A stretch of 64,000 bases of DNA from Fagopyrum homotropicum (Eukaryota > Streptophyta > Magnoliopsida > Caryophyllales > Polygonaceae), in assembly GCA_033239125.1 (NCBI GenBank), contig BSWB01000004.1, positions 126,427,235 to 126,491,234 on the forward strand, in the 5' to 3' direction. Shown here in pieces: positions 35,627 through 46,115 of this stretch. The notes beneath the pieces were generated by a model that had not been told where the DNA came from, made no database searches, and saw only the letters and a program-made list of their open reading frames with translations. A program made the translations under genes and the position numbers. Each line of letters opens with the position of its first letter. The stretch's first letter is position 1.

Positions 35627-35910
35627 TGATGTGATTCGAACTAGATTCGAACACGAGGATCCACCGGCACAAGTTCACAATCGGATTGGAATCGATGAAA
35701 TGGAACTCTCTCTTTTTTTTTTGGATTTTGTGTTTTTGGATATGAAGAGCAAATTCCCTCGGCCTCTCACTTTGGGAATCCCTCAACTCGAACGAACTAC
35801 TCTCGGAATCTCACTTTGGGGTTCGAACCTTTGTCCCTCGGCCTCTCACCTTAGAACCACCTAAGCATCTCACCTAGATGTTTGAAAACTAAGCATCTCA
35901 CCTTAGAACC
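35627..35910 (-). repeat. Truncated 5' LTR of F (R-U5 side only)
   Basis: Matches 34166-34449. Before the right junction the sequence reads CACCTTAGAACC, present once earlier in the LTR, and then passes without a TG/CA end into the 57-bp flanking repeat. The missing part includes the promoter. Confidence 0.75.
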
Positions 35911-35967
35911 ACTATAAATATGGTTTTGAGTGTATAACGAATATTGACCACGATTGTTGGGTGGTGA
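35911..35967 (+). repeat. 57-bp direct repeat, right of F
   Basis: Identical to 34109-34165. It continues into unit 2 of the older G duplication. Confidence 0.9.
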
Positions 35968-36486
35968 TAACCTTTCTCTTTCATCCTATAAGGGGTATGA
36001 GAGGTTTTATGAGGTTAGGCCATACTTGGTATACGGACAGGGTACTTCACCACTCCCTATGGTACACAGAAAGTGCTCCTGACTTCACTCCAGATGACTA
36101 TGGTACCTAGAGGCGAGAATGATATATTTCTTGTGTCACAACCATAAATATGGTTCTCTGTGTATAACATTATAAAGATAGTTAAACGGGAAATGAGTGA
36201 TAGCATGCTTGGTGTTTATCGTTATTATGATGTGTGTATGTGCTTATGCATTATCTTATATATGAATTGTTAGCTAACGGTTTCATACCGTGTTGTAGAT
36301 CCTTTGTAGGTTAGGAAGACTGAAGAGTGATATGGAGGAGTGATCAGCTAAAGACTTCCGTACATTTTGGTGTTATGGGTTTTTGGGTTGTGTATGTATA
36401 CGTTGATGTTGTTTCTACTCGCCTGTGGGGTTTTGTATGTATTATATTATCAGATCTTTCTTTTTTATAAAGGTTGTTTTATATTT
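35968..36486 (+). other. LTR G segment between F and E, no gene
   Basis: Non-coding. It holds the second duplication unit (to ~36180) and a block GTTAGCTAACGGTTTCATACC(G)TGTTGTAGATC, resembling the same place in the C LTRs (4650-4690). The last five bases (36482-36486, tattt) are the TSD of E. Confidence 0.55.
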
Positions 36487-37485
36487 TGAAGAACCGTTAG
36501 GTGATATAAACAATATAGATAATACTCTAGAAGGGGGGTTGAATAGAGTATGAGAACTTTTCGCAAACCAAATCTCAAGGCCTTGAAACACCTTTCAAGG
36601 GCTTTGATGTCAATCTGTGTTACTAGTGAAACTTCGATTGTTTATATTATCAGATCTTTCTTTTTTATAAAGGTTGTTTTATATTTTGAAGAACCGTTAG
36701 GTGATATAAACAATATAGATAATACTCTAGAAGGGGGGTTGAATAGAGTATGGGAACTTTTCGCAAACCAAATCTCAAGGCCTTGAAACACCTTTCAAGG
36801 GCTTTGATGTCAATCTGTGTTACTAGTGAAACTTCGATTGTTTATATTATCAGATCTTTCTTTTTTTATAAAGGTTGTTTTATATTTTGAAGAACCGTTA
36901 GGTGATATAAACAATATAGATAATACTCTAGAAGGGGGTTGAATAGAGTATAGGAACTTTTCGCAAACCAAATCTCAAGGCCTTGAAACACCTTTCAAGG
37001 GCTTTGATGTCAATTTGTGTTACTAGTGAAACTTCGATTGTTTATATTATCAGATCTTTCTTTTTTATAAAGGTTGTTTTATATTTTGAAGAACCGTTAG
37101 GTGATATAAACAATATAGATAATACTCTAGAAGGGGGGTTGAATAGAGTATGGGAACTTTTCGCAAACCAAATCTCAAGGCCTTGAAACACCTTTCAAGG
37201 GCTTTGATGTCAATCTGTGTTACTAGTGAAACTTCGATTGTTTATATTATCAGATCTTTCTTTTTTATAAAGGTTGTTTTATATTTTGAAGAACCGTTAG
37301 GTGATATAAACAATATAGATAATACTCTAGAAGGGGGTTGAATAGAGTATGAGAACTTTTCGCAAACCAAATCTCAAGGCCTTGAAACACCTTTCAAGGG
37401 CTTTGATGTCAATCTGTGTTACTAGTGAAACTTCGATTGTTTATATTATCAGATCTTTCTTTTTTATAAAGGTTGTTTTATATTT
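36487..37485 (+). repeat. Five extra 200-bp tandem copies of the E LTR-end/flank junction
   Basis: Units start at TGAAGAACC at 36487, 36687, 36888, 37087 and 37287, with the sixth (37486) running on into the true LTR; periods are 200, 201, 199, 200 and 199. Each unit is ~145 bp of LTR end plus ~54 bp of flanking G sequence (TATATTATCAGATCTTTC...TTTTATATTT). At each seam GATT joins GTTTATATTATC. Short ORFs repeated here are by-products. Confidence 0.93.
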
Positions 37486-38686
37486 TGAAGAACCGTTAGG
37501 TGATATAAACAATATAGATAATACTCTAGAAGGGGGGTTGAATAGAGTATGGGAACTTTTCGCAAACCAAATCTCAAGGCCTTGAAACACCTTTCAAGGG
37601 CTTTGATGTCAATCTGTGTTACTAGTGAAACTTCGATTTCAAGGGCTTTGAAACTCAATTTCAAGGGCCTTGACTTCTTGCTCCTGCAAAACAAAGTTAG
37701 TCACAGTAAAACTTATATGGTGCGGAATTGAAAAGATTGACACGAGGATATGTTTACGAAGTTCGGCTCTAAATAGCCTACTGTCTGTCCGAGGGTATAT
37801 CCGTAGGATCTAACTATCTATTATCAGCTTCAAAGAGTCCTAGATACAAACTAGAAGAAATCCCCTTCTTCTCTCACTTGTAGCCGATGCTACGATCTAG
37901 CTCCAACTCTTAACCTAGCTATAATAGCCTAGTTACTTCGCAGAGTAACACACTCTAGTATAACACTTTTAGATCTACCAATGGAGCTCTTGTGTTTTCT
38001 CTCTCTCTAAGGGGATAAAATTTCTACGTAATTGCGAGAAAGAAAAACAACGAATGAAGATTATTAGGTTGCTTAAGGATGCAAAGATGTTTTCCGGTGT
38101 AGGCTTGTGTCTCTTCTTCTTCGACCATCATCTTCATTTATATCTTCTATGGAAAGATCTTCTAGCCGTTGTAGAGATGACCGTTTGAAGATCAGCCTTC
38201 TTTTCCATGAAGATCGTAAGATAGACATTGCACGTCTTCGATCCTACGAACACGTTGAGTCTTTTACTCCTTAATCTTCTCGTCTTCTGTTGGATAAGAA
38301 AGAGAAGATATTTATGCCGTTTTTGTTGTTTAGAGAATCTTCTCGAAATGATTCTCTATCCTTCGGTTGAAATCTTCCTTTGGTTGACAAAATCTTTGTT
38401 TGATAAGATCTTCTTGTTACCGAATCTTCAACGAATATCTTCAATATATTTGAATCCTTTGTTCCGTGCACTTTAGATTCCAAGGGCCTTGATCTTTGTC
38501 TTTTTGAACTTATTCTTCAATCCAACTTTAAGGCCCTTGCCATGTAAATATATAACCTGCACTGAATTCAAACCAAACATCTAGAAATATAATCAAGTAC
38601 ATTGTTAGTATATCCAACTGCTATATTTGTGTGAAGTCTTCCATCATCAACACCTCTAAACCATTTCAATCAAGGTGGAGTTTTCA
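37486..38686 (-). repeat. 3' LTR of E
   Basis: 1201 bp, partner of 58892-60091. Contains palindromic CAAGGCCTTG (37575-37584) and related TTTCAAGGG(C/CC)TTGA motifs near 37632-37675 and 38478-38545. Confidence 0.9.
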
Positions 38687-38702
38687 ATCTCCCCCTTGAT
38701 GG
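38687..38702 (-). other. Polypurine tract of E
   Basis: Minus strand CCATCAAGGGGGAGAT abutting the 3' LTR start TGAAAACTCC. Confidence 0.85.
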
Positions 38703-39006
38703 AAGACAACACAAATTTTTGTACCTGCATTTGTTAGTTTAGCAATGCATATGAAAATCTCAAAAACTAAAAAAGCAGAATGCAGTATATCGGAAATGTC
38801 GGATCATATTTCTCCCCCTTTGTCTTTCAACAAGGGAGAAAAAGCAATGTCAAAACAGGAAGTCTTAAAAACATATTACAGACCCAAACATGAATGTAGT
38901 TTCAATGAGGTTTGAAAAAGCAGTCAACCCATAAGAAAAGATTTGTTAGCTTTTAAAATTCCTCATAGAACTTCCTCTTTTATTTGGATGAAGTTTTCTT
39001 ATAACG
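38703..39006 (-). other. E 3' spacer with a second, hairpin-forming polypurine tract
   Basis: At 38809-38841 TTTCTCCC and GGGAGAAA form an 8-bp stem with inner TTGT/ACAA pairs; one arm on the minus strand is AAAGGGGGAGAAA. Multiple polypurine tracts are a known Sirevirus trait. No gene here. Confidence 0.6.
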
Positions 39007-40336
39007 CTAGTCATCCATTTCAGCTGTCAAACGTCTTCTCTTTTCTTCAGCTCTTCTCTGTTTAATAACTTCATACTCAACTTTGGACAAGAACATTGGC
39101 TCTTCATGAGTTGGGTACAGAATTGATTTATTCTGGACACGCCTTTTACAATTCAACAACATATTCGCAACCTGCTCTTGAGTATGTTGAGCTACATCTT
39201 CAAGTATGGGCAAAATACTCCCCATTGTAGTTAGTGTAAGAGCATTCATCAAACACATCTCATTGACTTTAGAATTGATGGTAGTCAATAACTCGAAATT
39301 TGAGTTCATTCTCCTTTTGGCATCAAACTTAAAATCAGATAATTCACGATTAAGGCGAGCTATTTCATTTTCATATCCCTCTAATCTGATTTCTAGAGTA
39401 AGAGATAATTTAACTTCTTCATTTGGATTCTGAGTAACTCCTTTTCCTTTCAAAGTCCATATTCTTGCAAAAGTTTTCTCAATTCCTAGACGTTCTAAGC
39501 AGTTCTCATCAATTTTGCTGTTAATGGACTGTCTTTCCTCAGAAGATGTATCAATCTTGTAATAATCAAAGACCTTAGGCAACAAATTTCCATAGAGCAA
39601 AGGAATAGATATCTTAGAATTAACAGAATGCAGCATATGATTGAGAATCAGATTAGGCACATCTATAGCCACATCAGACATAAGTAAATGAATTAATTTC
39701 AGAGATTGATCAGTCAGTAGCTCTCTTGAGTTTGCACGGGGAACAACACATCGAACCAGTATGGTGAATACTATTTTAGCCTCTAACGTCAGAGAAGTAT
39801 GAGTGAGTTGACGTGAGTTTGAATTGGGAATCAGAAAATTCTCTTTAGAAATACGAACACTCTCTGATCTTGAAGGATAATTGAACACTTCATCTGTAGG
39901 AATTTCTAAAATTTCACTGAGAATAGAAGAAGTAAATGAAATTGGAGTACCTTTGACTGAAGATTCAAGAGTAATACCCCCTTTGTCCTTTTTTTGTGGT
40001 GAGATTAACATAGAATAGTCTCGTGAGCCCTGGAAAAGCAAAATCTCCAGGGTTTAAAACTTTCCACATAGTCGAACTCTTCAGCTTGTCTATACAGGGT
40101 ATCTTGAGAGTATCGAGAAAGTTAGTATCTACCAAATCACACATACAGAGTGGTCGATTGTGAAAGCCATCAAGCCAAGATCCAGAAGCTTGAAAATTTA
40201 TAAACCATGATGAGGGAAGCCCAATAATCTGAGATGTATCTCGATCTTCAGAAGGTTTTTCTTCTGTCTCGATTGAAGAATTCTCGAACATCTTGTTTGA
40301 AGATGGATGAGCAGATCTCTTGCTTCGGGGTGCCAT
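39007..40336 (-). pseudogene. E extra ORF downstream of pol (plant transposon protein-like), one frameshift
   Basis: Starts MAPRSKRSAHPSSNKMF at 40336 and would encode about 440 residues. A one-base shift in an 8-A run near 39990-40000 splits it into two overlapping frames. Residues ~105-300 (GLTRLFYVNLTT; SSVKGTPISFTSSILSEIL; EAKIVFTILVRCVVPR; LIHLLMSDVAIDVPNLI) resemble, from memory, the domain often annotated as putative plant transposon protein. The C-terminal ~120 residues look helical or coiled coil, ending in a K/R-rich tail. No signal peptide or transmembrane segment typical of an Env is evident. It sits where some Sireviruses carry an env-like ORF; the role is unknown. Confidence 0.65.
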
Positions 40337-40670
40337 GAGGAAAGTTTGAGAGAGAAATCAAAGAATTTTGAAGTAGGGTTTCTTGTGAAATAATAAAAGT
40401 TGAGAAATTAGGTCCTTTTTATCAAGGATATGACAAAATCTTTTAAGAGAATCAAGCTTTTTAAAACCAAAATCAAAACTGTCTCAAGTAAAGTGATTTT
40501 TATAAAAAAATTTATGAGTTAAAATATCTAACAGATATTAACTCTTAAAAGATCCGTAAAGTCAATTTACCCTTTACAATGTTTCAAGGTCCCTTGAATT
40601 TGATTTCAAGGCCTTTGAAATCATCAATTGGGCTCGCATGCGTAGGATGATTAAAACTCGTTTACTCCCC

Positions 40671-42396
40671 CTACGTTAATGCTTCCTTGTTCAACATACC
40701 AAGTTTCAATCTAATAAAATTAAATTGTTCCTCAGGAAGAGGCTTGGTAAAGATATATGCAAGCTGCAAGTTAGTTGAGATAAAAGAAAACGAAACATCA
40801 CCTTTCTCAACATGATCACGTATGAAGTGATGCCTTACATCAATATGCTTAGTCCTTGAATGCTGCACATGATTTTTGGTTATAGAAATATCACTAGTAT
40901 TATCACATTTTATAGGAATACCTCTCAAGTCAAAGCCAAGGTCACGAAGTTGTTGAGCAATCCACAGAATTTGAGCACAACAGGCTCCAACAGCTATGTA
41001 TTCGGCCTCAGCTGTGGATAGGGCAACAAAATTTTGCTTCTTGGAGTGCCAACTAATTAGGGATGACCCTAAGAATTGACAACATCCAGAAATACTTTTT
41101 CTATCGACCTTATAACCTGCAAAGTCTGCATCTGAATAGCCAACAAGATGAAATGAGCTTTGACGTGGGTACCATAACCCTAGATCCTTAGTGCCATTGA
41201 GATATCGAAAAATTCTTTTCACAACTATCAAGTGTGACTCTTTAGGATCAGCTTGAAATCTTGCACACATGCACACACTAAACATAATGTCAAGACGACT
41301 AGCAGTTAGATACAACAATGAACCGATCATACCTCGATACTTCTTTTGTACTACACTTTTGTCATTCTTGTCATGATCTAGCGAAAGTGTTGAACTCATA
41401 TGAGTCTTTGCAACCTTAGATTGATCCATTTTGTACTTTTTAAGCAAGTCTTTAGTATACTTGCTTTGATTGAGAAAAATTCCTTTCTTTGCTTGTGTAA
41501 CTTGAAGTCCAAGAAAGAAATTTAACTCTCCCATTAAGCTCATCTCAAATTCCCTGCACATAATATCTTAAAATTTCTTGCAAAGGGAATCATTAGTAGC
41601 ACCGAATAATATATCATCAACATAGATTTGTACTACTAAGATGTCGTTGCCTCTAGTTTTCATAAACAATGTTTTATCAATCAGACCTCTTTTAAAAAAA
41701 TTTTCAAGAAGATATTTAGACAATCTTTCATACCAAGCTCGAGGAGCTTGCTTAAGACCGTAAATAGCTTTATCTAATTTAAAAACATAATCCGGAAATT
41801 CACCATTTTCAAACCCAGGAGGTTGAGCAACGCAGACTTCTTCTTCTAAAAAGCCGTTTAGGAAAGCACATTTTACATCCATTTGAAAAAGTTTTATGCT
41901 CATGAAAAATGCAAATGCAAGTAGCATACGTATGGCTTCTAACCTTGCAACAGGAGCAAAAGTCTCCTCATAATCAATACCTTCTTCTTGGTTATAGCCT
42001 TGTGCTAAAAGTCATGCTTTGTTTCGTATGACTTTGCCACTTTCATCCAATTTGTTTCGAAAGACCCACTTCGTGCCAATAACTGATTGATGCTTTGGTC
42101 TTAAAGTAAGAATCCATACTTTGTTCCTCTCAAATTCATTTAATTCATTTTGCATGACAATGATCTAGTCTGGTTCTTGAAGAGCTTGAATGTAGTTCTT
42201 TGGCTCGACAAGTGATACAAAACCGGAGAAGGCACAAAGATTATTCACTTTTGATCGAGTTTGAACTCCAACATTTGGATCTGAGATCACATTTTCTTGT
42301 GGATGATAAGAGGAGTGTTGACCTTTTCTTCTTTTAATAGATGATGTAGATCCAAAAGGTTGAGCTGAATATGTCTGACTTGATTCAGGTACCGTT
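40671..42396 (-). pseudogene. E reverse transcriptase / RNase H (Copia type)
   Basis: C-terminal half of pol, cut from integrase by B. RT motifs: FQMDVKCAFLNGFLEEEV, LDKAIYGLKQAPRAWYERL, VVQIYVDDILFGATND (catalytic DD), MGELNFFLGLQV, YRGMIGSLLYLTASRLDI. RNase H: LVGYSDADFAG, ALSTAEAEYIA and IKCDNTSDISITKN. All in one frame with nonsense codons at about 42166, 42014 and 41570 (respectively where Trp, Arg and a small residue are usual). The last residues are followed by a clear TAA-type end near 40671. No frameshift seen. Confidence 0.88.
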
Positions 42397-42401
42397 TGTG
42401 C

Positions 42402-44232
42402 TGTTACACGATTTATGACTTAGGTTTAGACACTCATTTAGATAGATTTTACCGCTCATGCATGCATGGTCTAGCATTAGTTCACGGCGTTTGCACTCAA
42501 ATCATGTATTTTGTCGAGATAGACGTCTACGCGGACTGTTGCTTGTTTTATAGGTATTTTGGGAGATTTAGGAGCTTAATCGATGCATTCGAGGGTCGTT
42601 CCTCGAGATGACACACTTTCAGACTCATTGGAATGCAAGCTAGGGGCTAAGGAGGACTCATGGAACCTTGTCAACACAAGCCATGCACCAAATCGTGACT
42701 CAATGATCCAAAGCAAGCTGAGGCGTCAAAACCACGATCACTGCTAGTCCACGGCCGTAGAAACCAACCGTGGTTTTTGCCAGACGGTTGTGACAGTTGT
42801 GCCACGATCTCATGGCCGACTCTAGCAAGGTTGTAGTATAAAAGTGGTCCTGCAAGGCTGAGAGAAGAACAGCTCCCATCACTACCATTCTCTCCCACAC
42901 TCTCAACAAGAAGATTCTCTCAATTGGAAGCTTGGAGGAGATCTACCATTGGAGGAGGAGAAAAGCTCCATTGGAGAAGAAGAGAAGAACACACCATTGC
43001 TAGTCTTTGATAAGTTTTGTAGTGAAGATTATCGAAACCGTTTTCTAGGGTTGTAAGAATCGATTAAACCTTCTTTTGAAGGGTTGTGAGTCCTTCTAAT
43101 CGTACTTTTAGCTCGGTTTTTACTTGCTTCACTTGTTCATCTCTTTCTCTTCATTATCTTGCAAATGGAAGCCATGATTCTATGTTTGATGATTTCTATT
43201 GTTATGATGTATGTTGTAGGCTAAATAGATGCGATTCTAGGGTAAGGAAAGGATGGTTATGGCTTGGACTATGATAGGATGGACTTAGATTTGCCGTTGG
43301 ATGATTCATTTACTAGAACAAAGCCTCTGTTGGAGTCCACGGTTTGTTCTTGCCAATCCACGGCCGTGGAAGTGGTAGAACAACCCGTGGTTTGCCTAGT
43401 TTGTTTGGTTTGATGGATCTAAGTTCTAGAATGTTAGAATGTTTAAATCCTAGTGTTTGTTGAGTTAAATCTATCCTAGGGAGACCTAGTGTTAGCAACT
43501 AAGTGTTAGAAGAGACCTACCCGGTGATTCTTACTCTTAGATTTCAAATATGATAAACTCTAGGTAGTGGTGAGCCTCATAAGCCGCCATTGGACTAAGT
43601 GTGCTAGGATAGTTGTTTAGGGCTTACCCTTCCGAGACTTACCCGGTGAGGATAGGTTAGATTCCTAGGTGACAATCCGGTTTGTGTAGAATTCCATTCC
43701 TAAGGCTCTTTGAGACTTACCCGGTGATGAGACCTTAGGTACGGACTAGTGGACCATGAGACCTACCCGGTGATTGATCCCAATCTAGAAACACTCATTC
43801 CCAACATATCATAGTTAATCCAAGGAATGATTAGATAGCTTGAGTCCTATGCCATAACCGGAATTTCCAACCCCTAGAATCCGCTTTTCTCTCTTTGATC
43901 TCGTACCTCGCGTTTAGCTTGTTTATTTGTGTTGATTTGTTAGCTTAGTTGATTGTTTATTTTGCAAGATTTGTGATCCTTGATTGATCACCTAAAAACC
44001 TACCAAAAAATATTGAGATTTTCATTTCTTTATTTCTTTCTCTTTTCTTAGGCCTAGATCTTCACTAAACTTAATCACTAATCGAATCAATCTCACCTTA
44101 GTCCTTGTGTTCGACCTTGGAATACTATCCCTACTACAAAACGTCCCGTACACTGCGGGTTCGCTAGGAGTTAGGAGAAATATAACGAGTATAAATTTAA
44201 AGCTTTTGCGTGCACACGTTCTTAGCGTAACA
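42402..44232 (+). repeat. 5' LTR of B
   Basis: Four GAGAC(C/T)TACCCGGT motifs at 43512-43525, 43634-43647, 43712-43725 and 43758-43771. Palindrome CCACGGCCGTGG at 43358-43369 and related motifs at 42728-42815. The TATA box lies at 42837-42844, so the four motifs are 670-930 bases downstream of it. Confidence 0.95.
42837..42844 (+). promoter_or_regulatory. TATA box in the 5' LTR of B
   Basis: TATAAAAG at 42837-42844, identical in the 3' LTR at 52325-52332. The likely core promoter of the B transcript. Confidence 0.5.
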
Positions 44233-44238
44233 AGTTTT

Positions 44239-44256
44239 TGGCGCCGTTGCCGGGGA
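44239..44256 (+). other. Primer binding site of B (tRNA-Asp type)
   Basis: TGGCGCCGTTGCCGGGGA, a perfect 18-base complement to the plant tRNA-Asp 3' end, seven bases after the 5' LTR. Confidence 0.92.
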
Positions 44257-44372
44257 CTAGGTCTAGATTGAATCGTTATTTGTGATTGTTTATAGTGTAG
44301 GTCTTTCTTATTGCTTTTGATCTCTTTTGGTTTGTGTCTTTGCTTTTCAGGATATCTCTATTCCTTAGGTAT

Positions 44373-46115
44373 ATGCGAAGATCTCGTGGCAAGGATTTAG
44401 CTCCATTCGATCCCGAACCGGAGAAAACCCTTAGATCTAGATCCAAGAGCATTAAAAAGGGAAAAGAGATGGTCGGAAGAGATCTCCAAGCTGAATTGGA
44501 TGAGGCTTTAGAGCAAATTAGGATAAGGGATGAAGCTTTGGAGAATGAAAGGAGACTTGCCAATGAGAGGCAAGAAGCAACTAGGAGGGAAATTGAAGAG
44601 ATTAGGCAAGCTCTTGTGCAAAGAGAGCTTAACCGTCAACAACCTCCTCCACCTCCACCACAACCGCAGCCGGCGGCGGTTAATATTCGGATTGTGCCCA
44701 TTGCTATTGAAGAGCCACAAACGTTAGGGCGACGTATGGATCCGGCACAAAGGGCACACCGTCCGGGTGTGAACTTAGGAGATCCCGCAACCCATGATTA
44801 CGAGCTCCGCCCTCAAGTTCTACAAATGATCCGGCATAATCAATTTGGAGGAATGGAAGGAGAGTCTCCTCATCAACACTTGATGAACTATGAAATCTTG
44901 ATGGAGACTCTTAGACTGCCTAGATTGGAGAGCAACAACCATAAGCTTAGGGTTTTTTCCTTCTCACTTAAGGATAAAGCCTTGGCTTGGTATCAATCTA
45001 TTCCACAAGGGCGAGTTGGTACTTGGGAGGAAATGACAACCGAGTTTTTGACTAAGTTCTTCCCACCTTCCAAGACTACCGAGTTAAGAGGGAAGATCAA
45101 TGCCTTCGTGATGAAGGATAGAGAGAGTTTATTCAAGTCTTGGGAGAGGTTCAAAGACCTTCTCCTAGATTGTCCACACCATGGTATACCAAAAATTGAG
45201 CTATTGGAGATCTACTTCAAAGGACTTGATGAAGATAGCCAATTCAAGCTTCAATCTCTTTCCGGTGGGACTTTCATGGAAAAGCATGTGGATAAAGCTT
45301 GGGAGTTTGTAGAGAAACAAGCTTTAGTGATTGAAAAGTACTCCCATAGGAAGAGTGATGGGAGAAAGGCGGGAGCATATGAGGTGAGTGAAGTCACCAT
45401 GAGTAACTTCAAGCTCGATGTCATCAACAATGAGTTGAAATCTTTGAGGGAGTTGTGTGCTACAACTTTGAAGAATCAAGCAACCCCTCAAGTGCAAGTG
45501 CAAGCTAATTTGTCTTCCAAGGAGGAAGATGTGAATTACATGGGAAGGGGAAACTATAACAACTATCAAGGCCCAAGGAACTTCAACAACAACCGGAAAT
45601 TCAACAATTACCGGCCCAACCACAACCATCCCGGGTTTTCCTATTCTAACCCGGATGATGCCTTGAACCCTCCCGCTTCCACAAGTGCAGCTCCACCACC
45701 AAAGGCTTCACAAGAACCTCCACCCGGATCTACTCAACCTCCAAAGGATAGAACTGAGATGATGTTTGAGCAATTGCTTGGAAGGTTGAGTGGTCTTGAG
45801 AGCACGGTGACTTCCATTTCTAAGGCTCAAAAAGTGTTAGAAGCACAAGTGTTCCAAAAAGCGGGTGAAGCTCATAGAGACCCGGGAAAGCTTCCCGGAA
45901 GAACCGAAGACAACCCAAGAGGCCAAGTGTTGGCCATTACAACGAGAAGTGGGTTGAGTATGAAGGATCCCTTGCCCAAGGAGAATGTTAAGGGAAAGCA
46001 AGTGGTGATAGAGGAAGAGATATTGCAAGAAGATGGGGGCAAGAGCAAGGATGATGAGCCAACTTATGTGGCACCGCCTCCATACAAACCACCGCTACCA
46101 TTCCCTCAATCATGA
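44373..46115 (+). pseudogene. B gag (first part of gag-pol, ends at a nonsense TGA)
   Basis: Start ATG at 44373 (MRRSRGKDLAPFDPEPEK) is the first in frame after the primer site. Residues ~33-85 are charged and helical (LQAELDEALEQIRIRDEALE), followed by a poly-proline run. The retrotransposon gag core spans ~155-300 (HNQFGG, SFSLKDKALAWYQSIP, FKSWERFKDLLLDCPHHG). The tail is N/Y/P-rich without CCHC and ends with AITTRSG and a linker. Codon 581 is TGA (46113-46115). A has CGA (Arg) there, so this is a C-to-T nonsense change and not the original gag end. Everything downstream is in the same frame. Confidence 0.92.

Larger units (their letters stand above)
34166..35910 (-). mobile_element. F: short non-autonomous LTR element, 5' LTR truncated
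   Basis: The left (3') LTR begins TGATGTGATTCGAACTAG at 34166 and runs to about 34662. The right copy starts at 35627 and matches only the first ~284 bases, so the U3/TATA part is missing. Primer site TGGTATCAAAGC (minus strand, 35624-35613) lies two bases inside the right LTR. The internal region has one ORF and no pol. Total 1.75 kb; an untruncated copy would be about 2 kb, in the range of small gag-only or TRIM-like elements. The left junction is a normal LTR end, the right is not. Confidence 0.8.
33924..36180 (+). repeat. Diverged ~220-240 bp tandem duplication inside LTR G, split by F
   Basis: Unit 1 (33924-34165) and unit 2 (35963-36180) both begin GGTGATAACCTTT, share TCTTTCATCCT, TATACGGACAGGGTAC, and a GTGTCACAAC(C/T)ATAAATATGG tail. 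Many substitutions separate them, so the duplication predates element F, which sits between the two units. Confidence 0.7.

Noticed and set aside
36487..37485. CRISPR-like or centromeric satellite array
   Set aside because: Units are 200 bp, contiguous and made of LTR end plus flank; only six units, and no spacers.
36550..37585. Repeated 67-78 codon ORFs in a tandem array
   Set aside because: The ORF repeats because the 200-bp LTR/flank unit repeats; the reading frame straddles LTR and flank and cannot be an ancestral protein.
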